The notes under the pieces: model-generated
Database searches by the model: none
Told to the model about the DNA's origin: nothing
Seen by the model: only the letters and a program-made list of their open reading frames with translations
Made by a program: the position numbers and the translations under genes
NCBI RefSeq assembly: GCF_020085105.1
Contig: NC_058057.1
Coordinates: forward strand, 19,891,860 to 19,955,859
Source: Siniperca chuatsi
Lineage: Eukaryota; Chordata; Actinopteri; Centrarchiformes; Sinipercidae
Length of the DNA: 64,000 bases
Reading direction: 5' to 3'
Shown: positions 12,029 to 24,800 of the stretch, one piece after another
Position numbering within the stretch: position 1 is the first letter of the stretch
Layout of the letters: each line of letters opens with the position of its first letter

Positions 12029-12950
12029 CAGTGGCGGAGGAAGTAAAGTTAACTTACTTTAACATTGCGCTCCTACATAATGTCAGACTCACGATGGACA
12101 GTTTTAAAAAAAAGGATCAACATTGATGCAGGAGAACCAGAGATATGTCTTCTTCTTCCATGTCAAAACCAGGCGCCTACATTACCCACAATGCAACTCG
12201 ACCGCCAAAGGTTGGCTCGGAGATTCAGGTGTGTTATGCTATTAGCTGCTAAGGTAGACTTAAGATGTGTTCAGACTACCAGCGACAGTCTGTTCCGCTC
12301 CATCTAAAGAAATGGAAGAAAAACTTGTTCTTGTTGTTGCAGTGTTATTTAACCAACATAACTCTACACCCCCAGAATTGTTTTCATTAGTCTACAGACA
12401 CTGACTCAAGTGACATCATTTGAGGCCATTCATCATTGGCTCGCGCAGGTCCCTCTGGAGCCACAAAAAGGCTTTATCCAACTTTGTTCACAACAACTGT
12501 TAACAAACTTTGATGTGTAAAATCGTTGGGCGGAGTTACTGTTTTAGTAAAAATCCATAAGTAGGCTATTATTAGCAAAAATGTACTCAATGCAGAAAGG
12601 TGTTATAGTATTAACTATCATTACTGGATTGTTATTGTTGCAATAATTGTAGGTAGCATTTAATGTTGTAGGTAGTTGAGGTGGAGCAAGTTTTAAGAAT
12701 TTGATAGTGTAATCTGTTACCATGCATTATATTTATCATATCTTTTGTGTTCAAATCTTAACCTGCAAAGTAACTAACGGTATAGCTGCCATAAATGTAG
12801 TAGTGTCAAACGTACAACATTTCCCTCTGAAATTTAGTGGAGTAGAAGTATAAAATGATCAAATGGAAATAACCAATTAATGTAAAGTACCTCAAATTTG
12901 TATTTAAGTGCAGTACTTGAGTAAATGTATGTAGTTAAATTCCACCACTG
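12029..12950 (+). repeat. Element with AGTGGCGGAGG...CCACCACTG ends
   Basis: Starts GTCAGTGGCGGAGGAAGTAA and ends AAATTCCACCACTGC, about 920 bp. Its interior (GACTCACGATGGACAGTTTT, then CTGGAGCCACAAAAAGGCTT) recurs at 36220-36600 in the begain intron, so the two are copies of one composite element. Non-coding. Confidence 0.55.
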
Positions 12951-13251
12951 CATACTGAGTGTACAGGAGGGGCAGATTTTAAGTGATTTTCTTGCTTTCT
13001 TGATCCTTTTTCATTTGGTGCAATGTTTGAATTTAGCAACAGGCACCTTTACCAATTTGGTCACTATGGTAATGGAAATGAATATTGTTTCCTGCTTAAA
13101 GACTGTGAGGAAGAAAAGCTTGTGGTACTTAAAGCTCAATGCTCAGGGAGGACAGGATTTATTTTAATTTTATTATATTTTTCTAAGGTTTAGTTTATTC
13201 ATCTTGTCAGTAGAGCATCTTTGCAGCGAGGCACGGTTTTGTCAGGCAGCA

Positions 13252-13276
13252 GTGTGTGTGTGTGTGTGTGTGTGTG
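13252..13276. repeat. (TG)n microsatellite
   Basis: About 12 TG units. A second TG run lies at 13451-13470. Confidence 0.9.
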
Positions 13277-13789
13277 CATCCCTGAGAGCTGGGACCAACC
13301 GGCTGTTGCCATGGATACTCAGTGCTGACACCACAAGAACTGTGTAGGCTTGTTGAAGATATAATTAATAACAAAGGATTAGAGGCAAAGGTAGCATGGG
13401 GCTCAGTATGAGAAACCTCATCACACAGTTACTATAATTGGCAACCTTTCTGTGTGTGTGTGTGTGTGTGAGGACGCCACAAGAAAAGTTACCGAAAAAT
13501 AACTGTGGAAACAGTACTCTCACACTCTGCTGCTGCATTTATCTTCTTGACAAGCAATTTGCTCTAAATATGTTTTCTTGGTTGGTGGCCAGAGACTTGT
13601 AGGTAGATGTTTTCTGAAAGTAATTTATTTGGGCCAGCATTATCTTGGTGGGTGCCTTGATGCCTACATATTGGATATCTTGGGAACATTTATTAAACAT
13701 AATGAGATAATTGATATCTCTTTAATAAACTGTAGCTTTGCCCATGGATGTACAGAAGTTTTGTCTATTGTTGAGTACAGGCTCAATCA

Positions 13790-14420
13790 AGTTGTTTTTA
13801 GCCATGCTAGTGGCGTGGCTCTATGGTCTGTTGGCCCACCCCTTTCATCCAGACTGAAATAGCTCAACAACTACTGGATGGATCGCCACTAGAGTTTGTA
13901 TTGACATTCATGGTCCTCAGAGGATGAACCCTAATGACTTTATGATCTTCTGACTTTTCCTCTAACACCACAATAAAGTTGACAATTTTGGCTTTAGTGA
14001 AATGTCTCAGCAGCTGAAATTTGGTACAGATATACATGCTGTCCAGAGGATTATATTTATGGTTTTGAGCACAATATTTTGTTAAATTTTGGATGGATTG
14101 CCATGAAATTTGGTACAGACATACATGTCCCCTTCACAATGAATTGTAAGAACTTTGGTGATCCCTTAACTTTCCATCTAGTGCCATCATCTGGCCAAAG
14201 TTGTAACTTGTCCAATACTTTGGTTTATATAAATACCTGCAAAACTAATGACATTCCCATCAGCCTCAGCTGTACTTGTGTTTAGTTCTAATCAGCGGAT
14301 GTTAGCATGCTAACACGCTAACTTAGATGGTGAACATGGTGAACATATCTGCCAAATATCTCCATGTTAGCATTGTCATTGTGAGCATATTAGCATGATG
14401 ACGTTTTAACTGTTTTAGAG
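13790..14420 (+). repeat. Common teleost repeat (GGATGGATTGCCATGAAATT type)
   Basis: Contains the words TGGATTGCCATGAAATTTGG, ACATTCCCATCAGCCTCAGC and GTTAGCATGCTAACACGCTA. I know these from an abundant teleost interspersed repeat. The first part appears twice, near 13870 and 14090. Non-coding; class unassigned. Confidence 0.6.
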
Positions 14421-17400
14421 AGGTGTTGTTTCAACTGTATGATCATTCTGGAGGATGTAGTTTGTGGTGCTGTTGAACTGTATTGCATTATACAAAGAGG
14501 TGTTTCTGTTTTTCAGCCTAAATGGGGTTGGACAAAATAATAGCAACACCTGTCAGTATAACGCAATACAGTTCAACAAAGTGAACACTATAACCTTCAT
14601 GTAGGTAGGATTTATTGCAGGACTGCTGTATTGGTTTTAGCTAGGTGTACCTAATAAACTGGCAACTGAGTGTATATTACTAATTAGAATTTAAGGTGGC
14701 AATCCACGAGTTTCTTGTTATATTGTCTGCAGTTTTTGGACTGCACTTCCCAGCAACCACAGAGAAGCTACTACCATGACGTCTTCTTCAGTTTAGTTTC
14801 TGTTGATGAAATAGGGGTTTTCTGCAGGTGGCGCTGATTCTTCATCTGTTGAACCATGAAGTCTGTCAACACTTGTAATAACAACTCATTGAATCTGCTG
14901 CACGATGCTATAGTCACCATTTGCTGTGTGACTGAGTTGGTGGAGCACACACACAGTGATATGACGGGCTCTGTTGACAGAAAACTGTGGTATGATAATG
15001 ACATGTATTGAGGTCAGCTGGTCCCCCTCCCCAGTAGCACATCCTTATAGAAATATTATCCAGGGTACATCCACTCCGAACCCACAAGAATCAAAGCTAT
15101 AGATTAAGATGCCGTAAATCTACAGTATTTATATATGGAGAGTAAGTTTATATCCTTGAAGTCTGATCCAACACAGAGCTGTTGGTGGATGCTTTGTGAA
15201 GATTAAACTATAAACTGGTTTTGTCTGCTTACACGCTTCCTGTTTGAAACAGATGATCATCGCCCTTGTGGAATGCGTTATGTGCTTCTGTAATTGCTGT
15301 CTGACTGATGTTATTGCAGACCTTACTTTGTGTTCTGCAGGGATCCCAGGAAATCTCTACACCTCCAGAATGAGCTAGCCCTTATTCAATTTAGCCCATT
15401 CTCATTTGATTGCGCAGTGTGGTTCTCTGAAAGCGACCCCACAGGTCCGGAGGCATTGACAAGTGTCTCTGCATGAGATGGATTACTGATGTTACATCTG
15501 ATGACACACTGTTTCCTCATCTTGGCGTTTCACAAGTGCACCGGTTCCTGTTAGCCATTATTGACAGGATACAAGACACAGTTAGTAAGCTCCATACCCA
15601 AACATCCAATATGTAGATCTAAACATGGGAACAGGTTAAGTGATTCTCTGAAAATGCTTCTTACAATCTGAAATCAATCGCTGCTTTGCCTGTTACTTTA
15701 GAAGACGAGCAGGAGAGGGAGGCAGTGATCTTGCTGATAGCACATTGCTTCTTTAAGTTTTAGGTCGAGCTTTCTGGTGCTCTCATACAAGCTATTAATT
15801 CACTGACACATTTTATCAGTTTGTAGGGTAAAAACATTAAATGGTGCCGAGTGGAAATAGAAGATTACTTTTTCTTCCAGCGTTTTAGATTTATCTGCCC
15901 TGTGTAGAAGGGATCGGCCCGCTCTTTGTCACTGCCATATCTAATATATGTTCCATATTGTTTTTTGCTGTAATTCAGCCATAAGTTAAACAGGCTTTTG
16001 TCATTTTGAGAAGCATCAAACTGACCCCTGTCCAGCCAGTGTTGAGGCATGAGGCTGTGTGGACACGTGGGAGAGCAGCACTCTGATCTGGTCAGAAGGG
16101 CAAGCCGAGCAGAGACAAAACACACTGCCATAGTAACAGCTGAGCGCCACAAGGCCATACTTCTTCATGGCCAGAGCTGATCAGCTATGGCATTTAGTCT
16201 GCTCTGCAGGCTTAGTTACGGACGCAGAGTGTGGCTCCTGCAGACGCTCAGCCCAGCCAGGCAGCAACACAACTAGCTAGCGAGGGAAAGCACAGTGCAA
16301 CCACTGAGCAAGCAAGCATCACCAATTATCTCCATCTCTGCGCTTGTAGCAGGAATCCATTTCAGCACCATTACCTCTGGGCAGCCATGGGCTGACAGTC
16401 TCTCCCGACAGGGCGATAGTTCTAAATTGGCTCCCACCCCTTTCCTCCTCCTGAGATTGAAAAGAGATTATTAAAGACATTCATCATAGAAGAGGCCTGA
16501 GCCTGTCTGGAAAGTCTGAAAATGGTGAGAAATGGTGGCACAATAGAGAAGGCCCGAAGAAAGAGAATAAAGGGATGGAGTGGAAAGAAAATGATATAGA
16601 GATACAGTATGTCTGTGTGCTGAAGGCGTGGTGCTCCTCCCTGGTACCAGACAGGGTGGTCCCTTGGGTGTCCTGTGAGCCGGCTGGGCTGTAGCAGCAG
16701 GCAGGGTGTAGGGCCCAAGTCTGGAGGAACGCATGCGCACAACAGGCAACCCTGTCATGGCTAAAACCCTACATATTGCATGCTGCGCTAATGATACCCC
16801 TGGAGACCAAAACAGTCTGGCTCCTGCATGACAAGATGTACTGTACAGTACGTTATCCCTGTCTGATCCAAGTGAAAGACTTGGGGAAAGACTGTATAAG
16901 TAGGACAGGTTGAAGGTCTCCTTTATGGTCGTAAACTCGGACATGAAATTAGATCATAATGGGTTGGAATATTAAAGACTTATGGTTAAGAAACTTTTAA
17001 AGCCAAGAATACAAGTGGGTTTTTTGTAGTGCAAAGACTATTGTACATTGTTATACACAGCACAGTGAAGAAGACCACTATGCTGGATGCTGCACTTAGT
17101 GGTTTCTCCAGTTGCATATTCTAGAAAACTAATGAGCCCTCATTTTCAATTCAGATTTTGTACAAGGATTCATTTTTAACTTGTGCTTTAGATTAGGGTC
17201 TTACATTAAGGAGACTCCACACGGCCCAGTTTGGAATGCTGCATTAAATTTCTGTCAAACTGTTGCCACTCACTTGCCAATCCCGAACTCTTACACTCAT
17301 CCAATGCACAGACTAACAGAGGTGTTATCAATGCAGTTATGTAACCTGAATATTGATGAATATTAGAGCTACAGTATGCCCATATGAACACACGGTTCAG

Positions 17401-17699
17401 TATGTGACAGCTGTCTTCATGATACAGATTGCATGCATATCAGGAGATGATTTAATTAAGAATTAATTGAAGATACAGAAACATTACAAAATGTGAACTT
17501 ACGGTGATCTTATCATATTTTTCATTAGCAAAATAGTAATGCTTATGAAAAAACTATAAAATATACTGTATGTTTGAAATAGAAAGAGACTTTACATTGT
17601 GAAATTATCGATACGAACATCTATAAATTTTAATCAATACAACTTATGCAACTTGAAAATTATTTTAGAATAATTACAGTATAATGTGAAAAATTTCCT
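14421..17699. other. Spacer, no gene seen
   Basis: About 3.3 kb without a splice-flanked or family-like open frame. The longest open frames (15865-16158 and 16471-16944, minus strand) show no recognisable domain. Confidence 0.45.
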
Positions 17700-17700
17700 T

Positions 17701-18262
17701 AAAGGAACAGTTTGACATTTTGGGAAAAATGCTTATTTGCTTTTTAAGTATGTAGCTGGAGCCAGAAGCGGTTAGCTTAGCTTAGCATAAAGACTCAAAG
17801 CAGGGCTCTGTTCAGAGTTAAAAAATATGCCTACCAACACCTCTAAAACTCACTAAATGACATGTTGTACTTTGTTTGTTTAATATGTACACAAACTAAA
17901 ATGTAAAAACAACAATTTGTGGTTTTAGGGAGAGTTATGCTGCAACTTCTTAGTGAACAACAGTTTATCCATCTGCCCAGCATTTCTGTGAGCAGTGACC
18001 ACAAGACTCGAAGTCATCGCACCCAGCTGTTGTTTGCTAAGAAATAGTTACACCATGTAACTCCCTGTAAAGCTACAAATTGGCGGATTTTTGAACTTTC
18101 AAGCAAGCCAGGCTAGCTATTTTCCCCTGTTTCAAGTCTTTATGCTAAGCTAGGCTTACCACCTCCCGGCTCCAGCTCTGTACTTAACACACAGACATTA
18201 GAGTGGCATCGATTTTTTTACCTAACTCGCTGCAAAAAGCTTATTTTTAAAAATTTTCTAAA
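17701..18262. repeat. Inverted-repeat element (TTAGCTTAGCATAAAGACT family), copy 1
   Basis: Starts AAAGGAACAGTTTGACATTT. It carries GTTAGCTTAGCTTAGCATAA near the left side and the reverse complement TTTATGCTAAGCTAGGCTTA near the right, so it folds on itself. Same family as 26604-27385, 28448-28832 and 30073-30275. Non-autonomous, with no coding potential. Confidence 0.65.
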
Positions 18263-19138
18263 CATTTTGGTGATTCATTTGAGGAAATGTATCACATTAT
18301 AGAGATTTGTGTATTTGTATAAACAATTTTCAAGTACAGTTGTTTGAGTTGTATTAATTAAAATTTGTATCTGTTCTTAGCTATTATTCCACAATAGAAA
18401 GTCTATTTCCATTTCAAACATACAGCACATCTTAGAGTTCTTTCATAAGCACCTCTGTTTTGTTAATGAGAAATATTGATAAGATTACCTTAATCCATTA
18501 CTCAACAAGCCTGTCCATTAGTCTTTGTGTCTGTGTGTCAGCTGCCATGTGTTCTGTTGGATCAATGCTCTTCTACGATCACTGACCTGGAAAAAGCTGA
18601 AAAAGCTTTGCTTGCTCTGCTATCAATAGATGGTCTAATTAAGAACAGCACCCTTGGAGTAAGCTCTGCTCAACTAGCAAAGACACTCGCTAGGATTGTG
18701 CTAAAATTGCCTCTCATTAAACCCAAACTTGAAGATTTTCTGCAGATTACCAGCAGAGGAGCTGTGATTTTCACTGTCTTTGACTTTGGCCTTAGAACAT
18801 CTCAGCATGATAAGATATTATTAAGTTTGTGGGCAAATATTAAAAAAGCTGTGATAGTTTTGCAAAACTGACTTAATAGGACTTCTCCATAATTTCTCTA
18901 CATTAAATTTTAAGTCATGGATGTCCTTGCCTGATATAGCAGAGGGTTATCCTGGCACTAAAGGAGGCCATCTGTTAAGCCTAGAGTGAAATGTATTGGA
19001 TCTCTTCTAGGTCAGGCTTGCACAATAATGAGACAGGATTGGGGTAGAACTCTTTAAAATCGGAGCTGTCCACTGGACCATGGTTCATCTGCCAGTTTTA
19101 CAATCTGCCAGTTTAACAATTAGAGAAAGAAAACATCC
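18263..19138 (+). other. Region just upstream of the begain extension, one unassigned 114-codon open frame
   Basis: An open frame at 18527-18871 would encode a hydrophobic, leucine-rich 114-residue protein (LARIVLKLPLIKPKLEDFL) that I do not recognise. No clear splice signals frame it. It may be chance, or part of an upstream begain exon or UTR. Confidence 0.25.
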
Positions 19139-20140
19139 ATGCAGACAGGACTCAAGCCGATGGACGGGACAAGCAGCACAGCCTGCATTCTCTCCCAGAG
19201 AGGTAGAGCAAAGCAGTGCCAGCCATCACCAAAATCTTGGGCCTCCTCTGGAGCTTTCTGCCCCATGTTTAACGGCGATCAGGTCTGGTTAGAGGATCTG
19301 ATAGGCCCCTTATTTAACCAGTCCTCCTCCAGCCAGCCATCTAGCCCCAGTGCCCCTAGCAGCAGCCCAGGAGGCAGCAGGAGGAGCAGCGAGGGCACCG
19401 GCAGCCTGTACAGCTGGAGCTCAGGGGTGACCTGCCTCCTGCACAGCTCTATCAAGAAGCAAAGCCAGGAAGCGTTTCAAACTCGACTGAGAGAGGAAAG
19501 AACGTGTGGTAAGCTTGCTGGATGTCCTTCCAGAGGGCCTCATTGCAGAGCTCATCTACAGGCAGAGATGGGTGGCGGCAGCAACCACAACAAACTTCAT
19601 GCATGGCCAGAGAGGCGTGGGCCAAAACTACAGTGGCTGTTGGAGGAAAAGGTCAAAGCCAAAGTGAAGTTTTCACAGTTCCTGGATGAGGTGACATCCA
19701 ACGTGCTTGACCCAAACAGCCTACAGGCATTTGGGAAACCAGTCTCTCCCTTGAGCTTCATCAACACAACCCCAGCCCAGCCTGAAGACAACATTCAAGA
19801 GGGGACGCATGCTGGCCCCAGGCTGCCTCGCTCAATGGCCCAATCGCAGGGCTCTTTACTCGAGCAGAAGAAGACCCAAGAAGAGCAGACTGCCCTTGAC
19901 CCGACACAGAAAACTTATCTGGAGACAGACATTGACACTGTGAGGAGGGATGACGATCCACAGGACCTGGAGATAAAAGTAGAGACATCACCACACCTGG
20001 AGATAGATGAGAAAAATGTGATTCCACCTCCTCCACAGTTCTGTCAAGGGTTTGAGATTAAGAGTCCCTTTCTGGAGTTTCATTGCGACTTCCCCAGATA
20101 CCCCTACAGATCTGCCTCTCTGCCCAGGGGCATCAACATG
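19139..20140 (+). CDS. begain: Putative N-terminal exon of begain (334 codons)
   Basis: This open frame starts at an ATG 18 nt after an in-frame stop (19121). It ends exactly at a GTGAGT donor, leaving a whole codon that joins in frame to the 38-nt exon at 23738. The protein has a serine-rich stretch (about residues 61-90), a basic/hydrophobic patch EEKVKAKVKFSQFLDEV (about residues 169-185), an acidic middle (LETDIDTVRRDDDPQDLEI) and a proline/aromatic end (PPPPQFCQGFEI, then FPRYPYRSASLPRGINM). No family is recognised and no membrane segment is seen. An upstream exon could join by an acceptor after 19123, so the true start is uncertain. It could be an alternative first exon used only in some transcripts. 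The long frame, donor and phase match argue that it is real. Confidence 0.7.
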
Positions 20141-21861
20141 GTGAGTGATGAAAGTCATCCCAGTCTTTAATCAAAGCCAGGCCTCGGAACATATGTTATG
20201 ATTGGAGCGGAAATTTTCTCACAGAGTTTGAAGTGATATCTAAATGAATCAAGTCTTTGGATGATTTGAGTGAGCTGTTCTGATTGATTGATTTTTCTAG
20301 GGCTTTTATGCTCTATTATTCAGAGTAAGAGAGTAAATAGGTACAGGAAGAGATGGGCAAGTCATAAAGTTACAAGCTCTTTGTTTAATGCAGTCTATGG
20401 GTTTTGTTTTAATCAAGATTTTAACAACAGGATACAGGAAATAATCCATGCAGCAATAACAATAAACGAAGATATAAATAGAAACAAATATAAAAGAAAA
20501 TGTCCCAGGAGGGAAATTTGTTTTTCACAATCTGCTCATGTTCAAGTCTCACAAGAAAAACATACAAATAACGAACACAAATATGGTAGACATATGGTCA
20601 TATATACACATACACGTTCATGCCCCTATCCCCACATATACTTGCATATATGTGTATGCACACTCACGTATATATACACACTGAAAGAAAAGAAAAGAAA
20701 AGAAAAGAAAAGAAAAGAAAAGAAAAAGGGGTATAACTTAGTACACTTTGGGGTAGCGGAAACAAACTATAAGCACACTGACATATCATCATCTTTTGAA
20801 GTTGATATGGTAAGACGGTGTAGTCCCTCATTCGTCCAGGAGTGTTCTATCGTAGAAAAGGTTTCAGTCATAGTCATCTGGACACTGTTTTCAGAATCAA
20901 GACGTTTCGGCTCCCATCCGGAAGTCATTCTCAATCTCAAACTTGTTAGCTAACAGTTGCCTATACACACATCCGGCAGACACGGAGCAACATTTACATT
21001 CATTTCGAGTTGCCTTTGTGTCCACCTGATGAATGTAAGTCCAATAATCACTCTTCTTTTAGCTCTGTTTTTGGTTTCAACCAGCCCCTGAGGTTAATAT
21101 ATGGCTATTTAGCTATTAAAAACTCCACTATGTTCACCAGCTAGTTGCTAACTGTGTCTCTCTGCTGTTTGGTGCCTGACTGCTGCATCTGGAAACAATG
21201 CTGGTGAATGTGGTGTGGTTTTAAGATTTAAAGTTGCTATAATCAAACTTTACTGTTCATTGTCACTGCTCTTGTCAGTGTTGTTTTCGGTACCAGAAGG
21301 CAACTGTTTTTAGTGAAAAGCTCTAAAAATCCACTGCACACTACCTGCTCAACACCAAACAGACAGACACAATTAGCGACTAGCTGGTGAACATAGTGGA
21401 ACATTTAGCAGCAAAAAAGAGATTGGAGACTAAAACACAGCTAAAAGGAAAGTGAATATTGGACTTATATTTGTCAGGTGGCTGGAAAAACAACTCCAAA
21501 TGAATGCTGATGTTGCTCCATATCTGCTGGATGTGAAAATAGGCAACTGTTTGCTAACAAGTTCACTATATCAACTTAAATGGTGATGATATGTCAGTGT
21601 TGTGTTTACAGCTTGTTTCCACTGTCCTTAAATGGTAAAAAAAAAAAAAACAGTTATTGCAGCTTTAAAGAAAAGTCTCTAATGATTTCCAAGGGGTGAA
21701 AAGTTTGCACTAACCTTTTAAAATCTACATGTATGTATAAAAAATGAACACTTATCAAACTGTTAGAATATAAGAAAATAAAACTAATTTAAACTTGGTG
21801 TGTAAATTATTCCGCTGATCCACACAGACAAGCTACCACTCAGCTCATCCACAAGTTCAGA

Positions 21862-21897
<36 letters not shown>

Positions 21898-24800
21898 TGT
21901 GATGTGTGTACACAGGAGTGGTGCTTCATGCTGACCAGTGAACGGGCTTTTATGGATGTGCTCATTAGCATTCTACCCATCAGCAGCTCCTCCACACAAT
22001 CTGAACTGAACAATGCAGTCATTTACTGACTCAGCCCACTCCCCAGCATTTATTGTGTGACATCCATCATCACTCAGCTTGAGACATAACCTTGCTAAAA
22101 TGGCTGTGGATGCAGAGAATCTTTAGGAATAGCAACCAGTGGTTTCCCCAGACTTATGGCAGCAGCATGCATGTCACAGGAAGACAGGCCTGAAGGCTCA
22201 ATTAGCAATTACTGCATCACAAGTGAGTGTATTTGTAGTCTCAGCATGACACTCATCTCAATGGTAGATGATAATCCACCTGGCTATCCTCCTCTTATTT
22301 CAAAATGTTTTATTTCAGTAACTAAAAAGCATAAAATCATATTATTTATCCCAACCATCACTATGTTTTGCATTCCCTGGACAGTGTGAAGCATCTCTGA
22401 ACAAGTGATTACACTAGTCACGAAAACTTCTGATTTGCAGTCTGTTAGTGTTTCTCTCTGAACCCAAAACATACTTGACAGATCTCCAAAAGCGGCACCG
22501 CTGTCATTTAATAATAAAGGAGAAGATCACATTGCCTTAATTTATTGTCTGATTAAAATTCAGCCTTTGCCGTCACCTTAGCAACTGCTTGAAAAAGGTG
22601 GGTGGCGTGGGGGCTGAGAGCAGGAATGTGAGCCGGTTGGTGTTCATCTCAGTGTAGTGTGTGAGTGTCTGTGTATGTCGCTGCAAAGTTTCATCTCCTC
22701 ACACGAGTCTTGTACTTGTGCGAGTGCAGTAACGAAACATTCTTCACAGGCACACAGCCTTCTGCTGTGCACTCACTGAAGATGCAAACTCAATTCGTCA
22801 AGCATCCCTCAGCTTTAAAGCGTGTTTTTGTTGGTATTCTGACTAGGTTATGTTTCCCACTGACCCTGGAGATCAGACAATGTCTTTGCAACGGTTGCTT
22901 CCTTCATTAATGAACATAAGTGAATGATGAATCCCTCCCCTAACTACTGATGCTTACTTTCCAGCATTCACAAAATCATGAAACATGATAACACAGCAGC
23001 ATGGATGCCACACTCGATCAGGCCGGCACCCTAAATCTGAATGAAGATGAGAATACTTGGGGAATATTCTCAAGATGATGCATAATTCATCGCCATCAGA
23101 AAAAGGGCCAGCAGCAGACGCATATAAAACGTATTCTCCCTAACAGCCTGGGACTCGAGATGTAAGATTCAACAGATTGGACCACCAGTTCCCCCTCACC
23201 TCTCGCATTCTCTCCCTCATTTCTCTATCTCTTTCCCTCTCCTCCTCTCTCTCTGTCTTTGCTCCCTCCCTCTCCAATTCAGCACCTCAACAAGGATATT
23301 GAGTTGCTGCCAGTATCCCTCATGGGGGGGCTTGCCATGTATCTGCAGTCTGGCTGCAATGGAGGTTTCCGCTCTCCCTCCACACTCCTTCCCTCCCCTC
23401 CTTCCTTCCCCTCTTTCCCTCTCTTTCGCTCTCTCTCTCCTCTCACACTCTTGGTATTCTATGATTGTTCTCTTCTCACCTCAAGTAAGCGCAGATGTAG
23501 ACAGCCAGGTGCGGTCTGATGAGCGTTGCATGGGGTGGAGGGAGGGGAGAGAATGAGGGAGCAGGGAAGAGAGAGGGGGGAGACGAAACATAAACAAAAA
23601 CAGAGAGCGTGCCTGCTGAATATGTATGTTCTCATTTCTGTTTTGGATGAGTGTGTGTGCTGCAGCGATGCTATACTTGGCAGCTCCCGGGCTAGTTTGA
23701 TGGGTCCCCTCCACTAACATGCTGTCATTTCCTTTAGGTGCCTGATGAAGAGATGAACGACATAGACACCATCAGGTAAGCTTCTCCCTCTCTCTCTCTC
23801 TCCATCTCCCTCTCTGCACATATCTTTTAGCGCTCCATCATCACGCCCCCGCGTTCTCCCTGTCTTCTTCCTTTAAGGTCCTTCCCTCCCACTCTTCCTC
23901 TCTGTCTTTCCACTCTTGCACAGTCTCTCTCACTCCCTCTGTCTTTCCTCCTCGCTCAGCTGCTGCTGTTGCTGTTTCTGTTGCTGTTGCTGTTGGAGTG
24001 GCGTGGTGGTGTTGGAGGCGGCGGCAGTGGTGGTGGGGTTGTGTGCATGTGGTGGGGTTTCTCTGAGCTTTAAGGGAGAGCTGGGTAAGCCAATCCAGAT
24101 AGCCTATAGAGTGGGGTTTTCTCCATTCTCCCGGCAAGGCTAAGGCAGCAGGATTTTATCTCTGAATCTCCAGGATGAAGCTCTGCGTGAGTGGAAGGTA
24201 CTGCTTCACTGTTTGCATCTGTGGTTTGGATTACAAAGCTGGCTTGGTTGTCTCTGTGTGAATATGTGTGTATATGTGCTCGTCTGTACGTGTTGTGACT
24301 GCACTCACACTATCAGTTCGTGCTCTCTGTGTATTGATGCAGTGCTGTTAGGAATGATCGGCTTTTCTGATAGTTTGTCAAAGATAAAAGGGTGTTGTTT
24401 GTTTTTTTTTGCACAACAAGGCTGATGGTTGTACGCAGGGAATCTCTTGGTTAGAAAATCCACTGCAGTGTATGTGGCGTTACTGTAAAAGCTATTTCTC
24501 TAAGGGATCAATCAAATGGGTTTTTCTAATTAGTCTTGAATGTACTGAGGTAGTAAAATGTCCATCCATTACTCTTATATATCTGCTTCTGCATGATTTC
24601 AGACAGTCACCTGTCGGAATGCACCTATAACACTAATTAATTACTGTGCATGATAGTGCTGCTTTACTAATATGAACAACTAAGCAGCAGCTCAAATGAA
24701 TGCTTTTTATGTATTTAAATAAGGCTGACAATGTCAAATGTTCGCACAAAGCCTAGGTGATAACTGAACTGATGCCTTCACATGCAGGCATAAACAGATT

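Larger units (their letters stand above)
20141..23737 (+). other. begain intron 1
   Basis: Bounded by GTGAGT and TTTAG. It holds a GAAAA-type repeat (20683-20727), a GGATGGGAGCCGAAACGTC repeat copy, a GAT repeat (21862-21897), an A-tract near 21635 and long CT-rich tracts (about 23210-23290 and 23370-23450) leading to the acceptor. No other gene seen. Confidence 0.6.

Noticed and set aside
15865..16944. Minus-strand open frames of 97-157 codons
   Set aside because: No recognisable domain and low-complexity composition. Nothing supports them as exons.
23259..23560. Overlapping plus-strand frames in the CT-rich tract
   Set aside because: Serine/leucine/proline composition comes from CT-repeat DNA, not from a protein.
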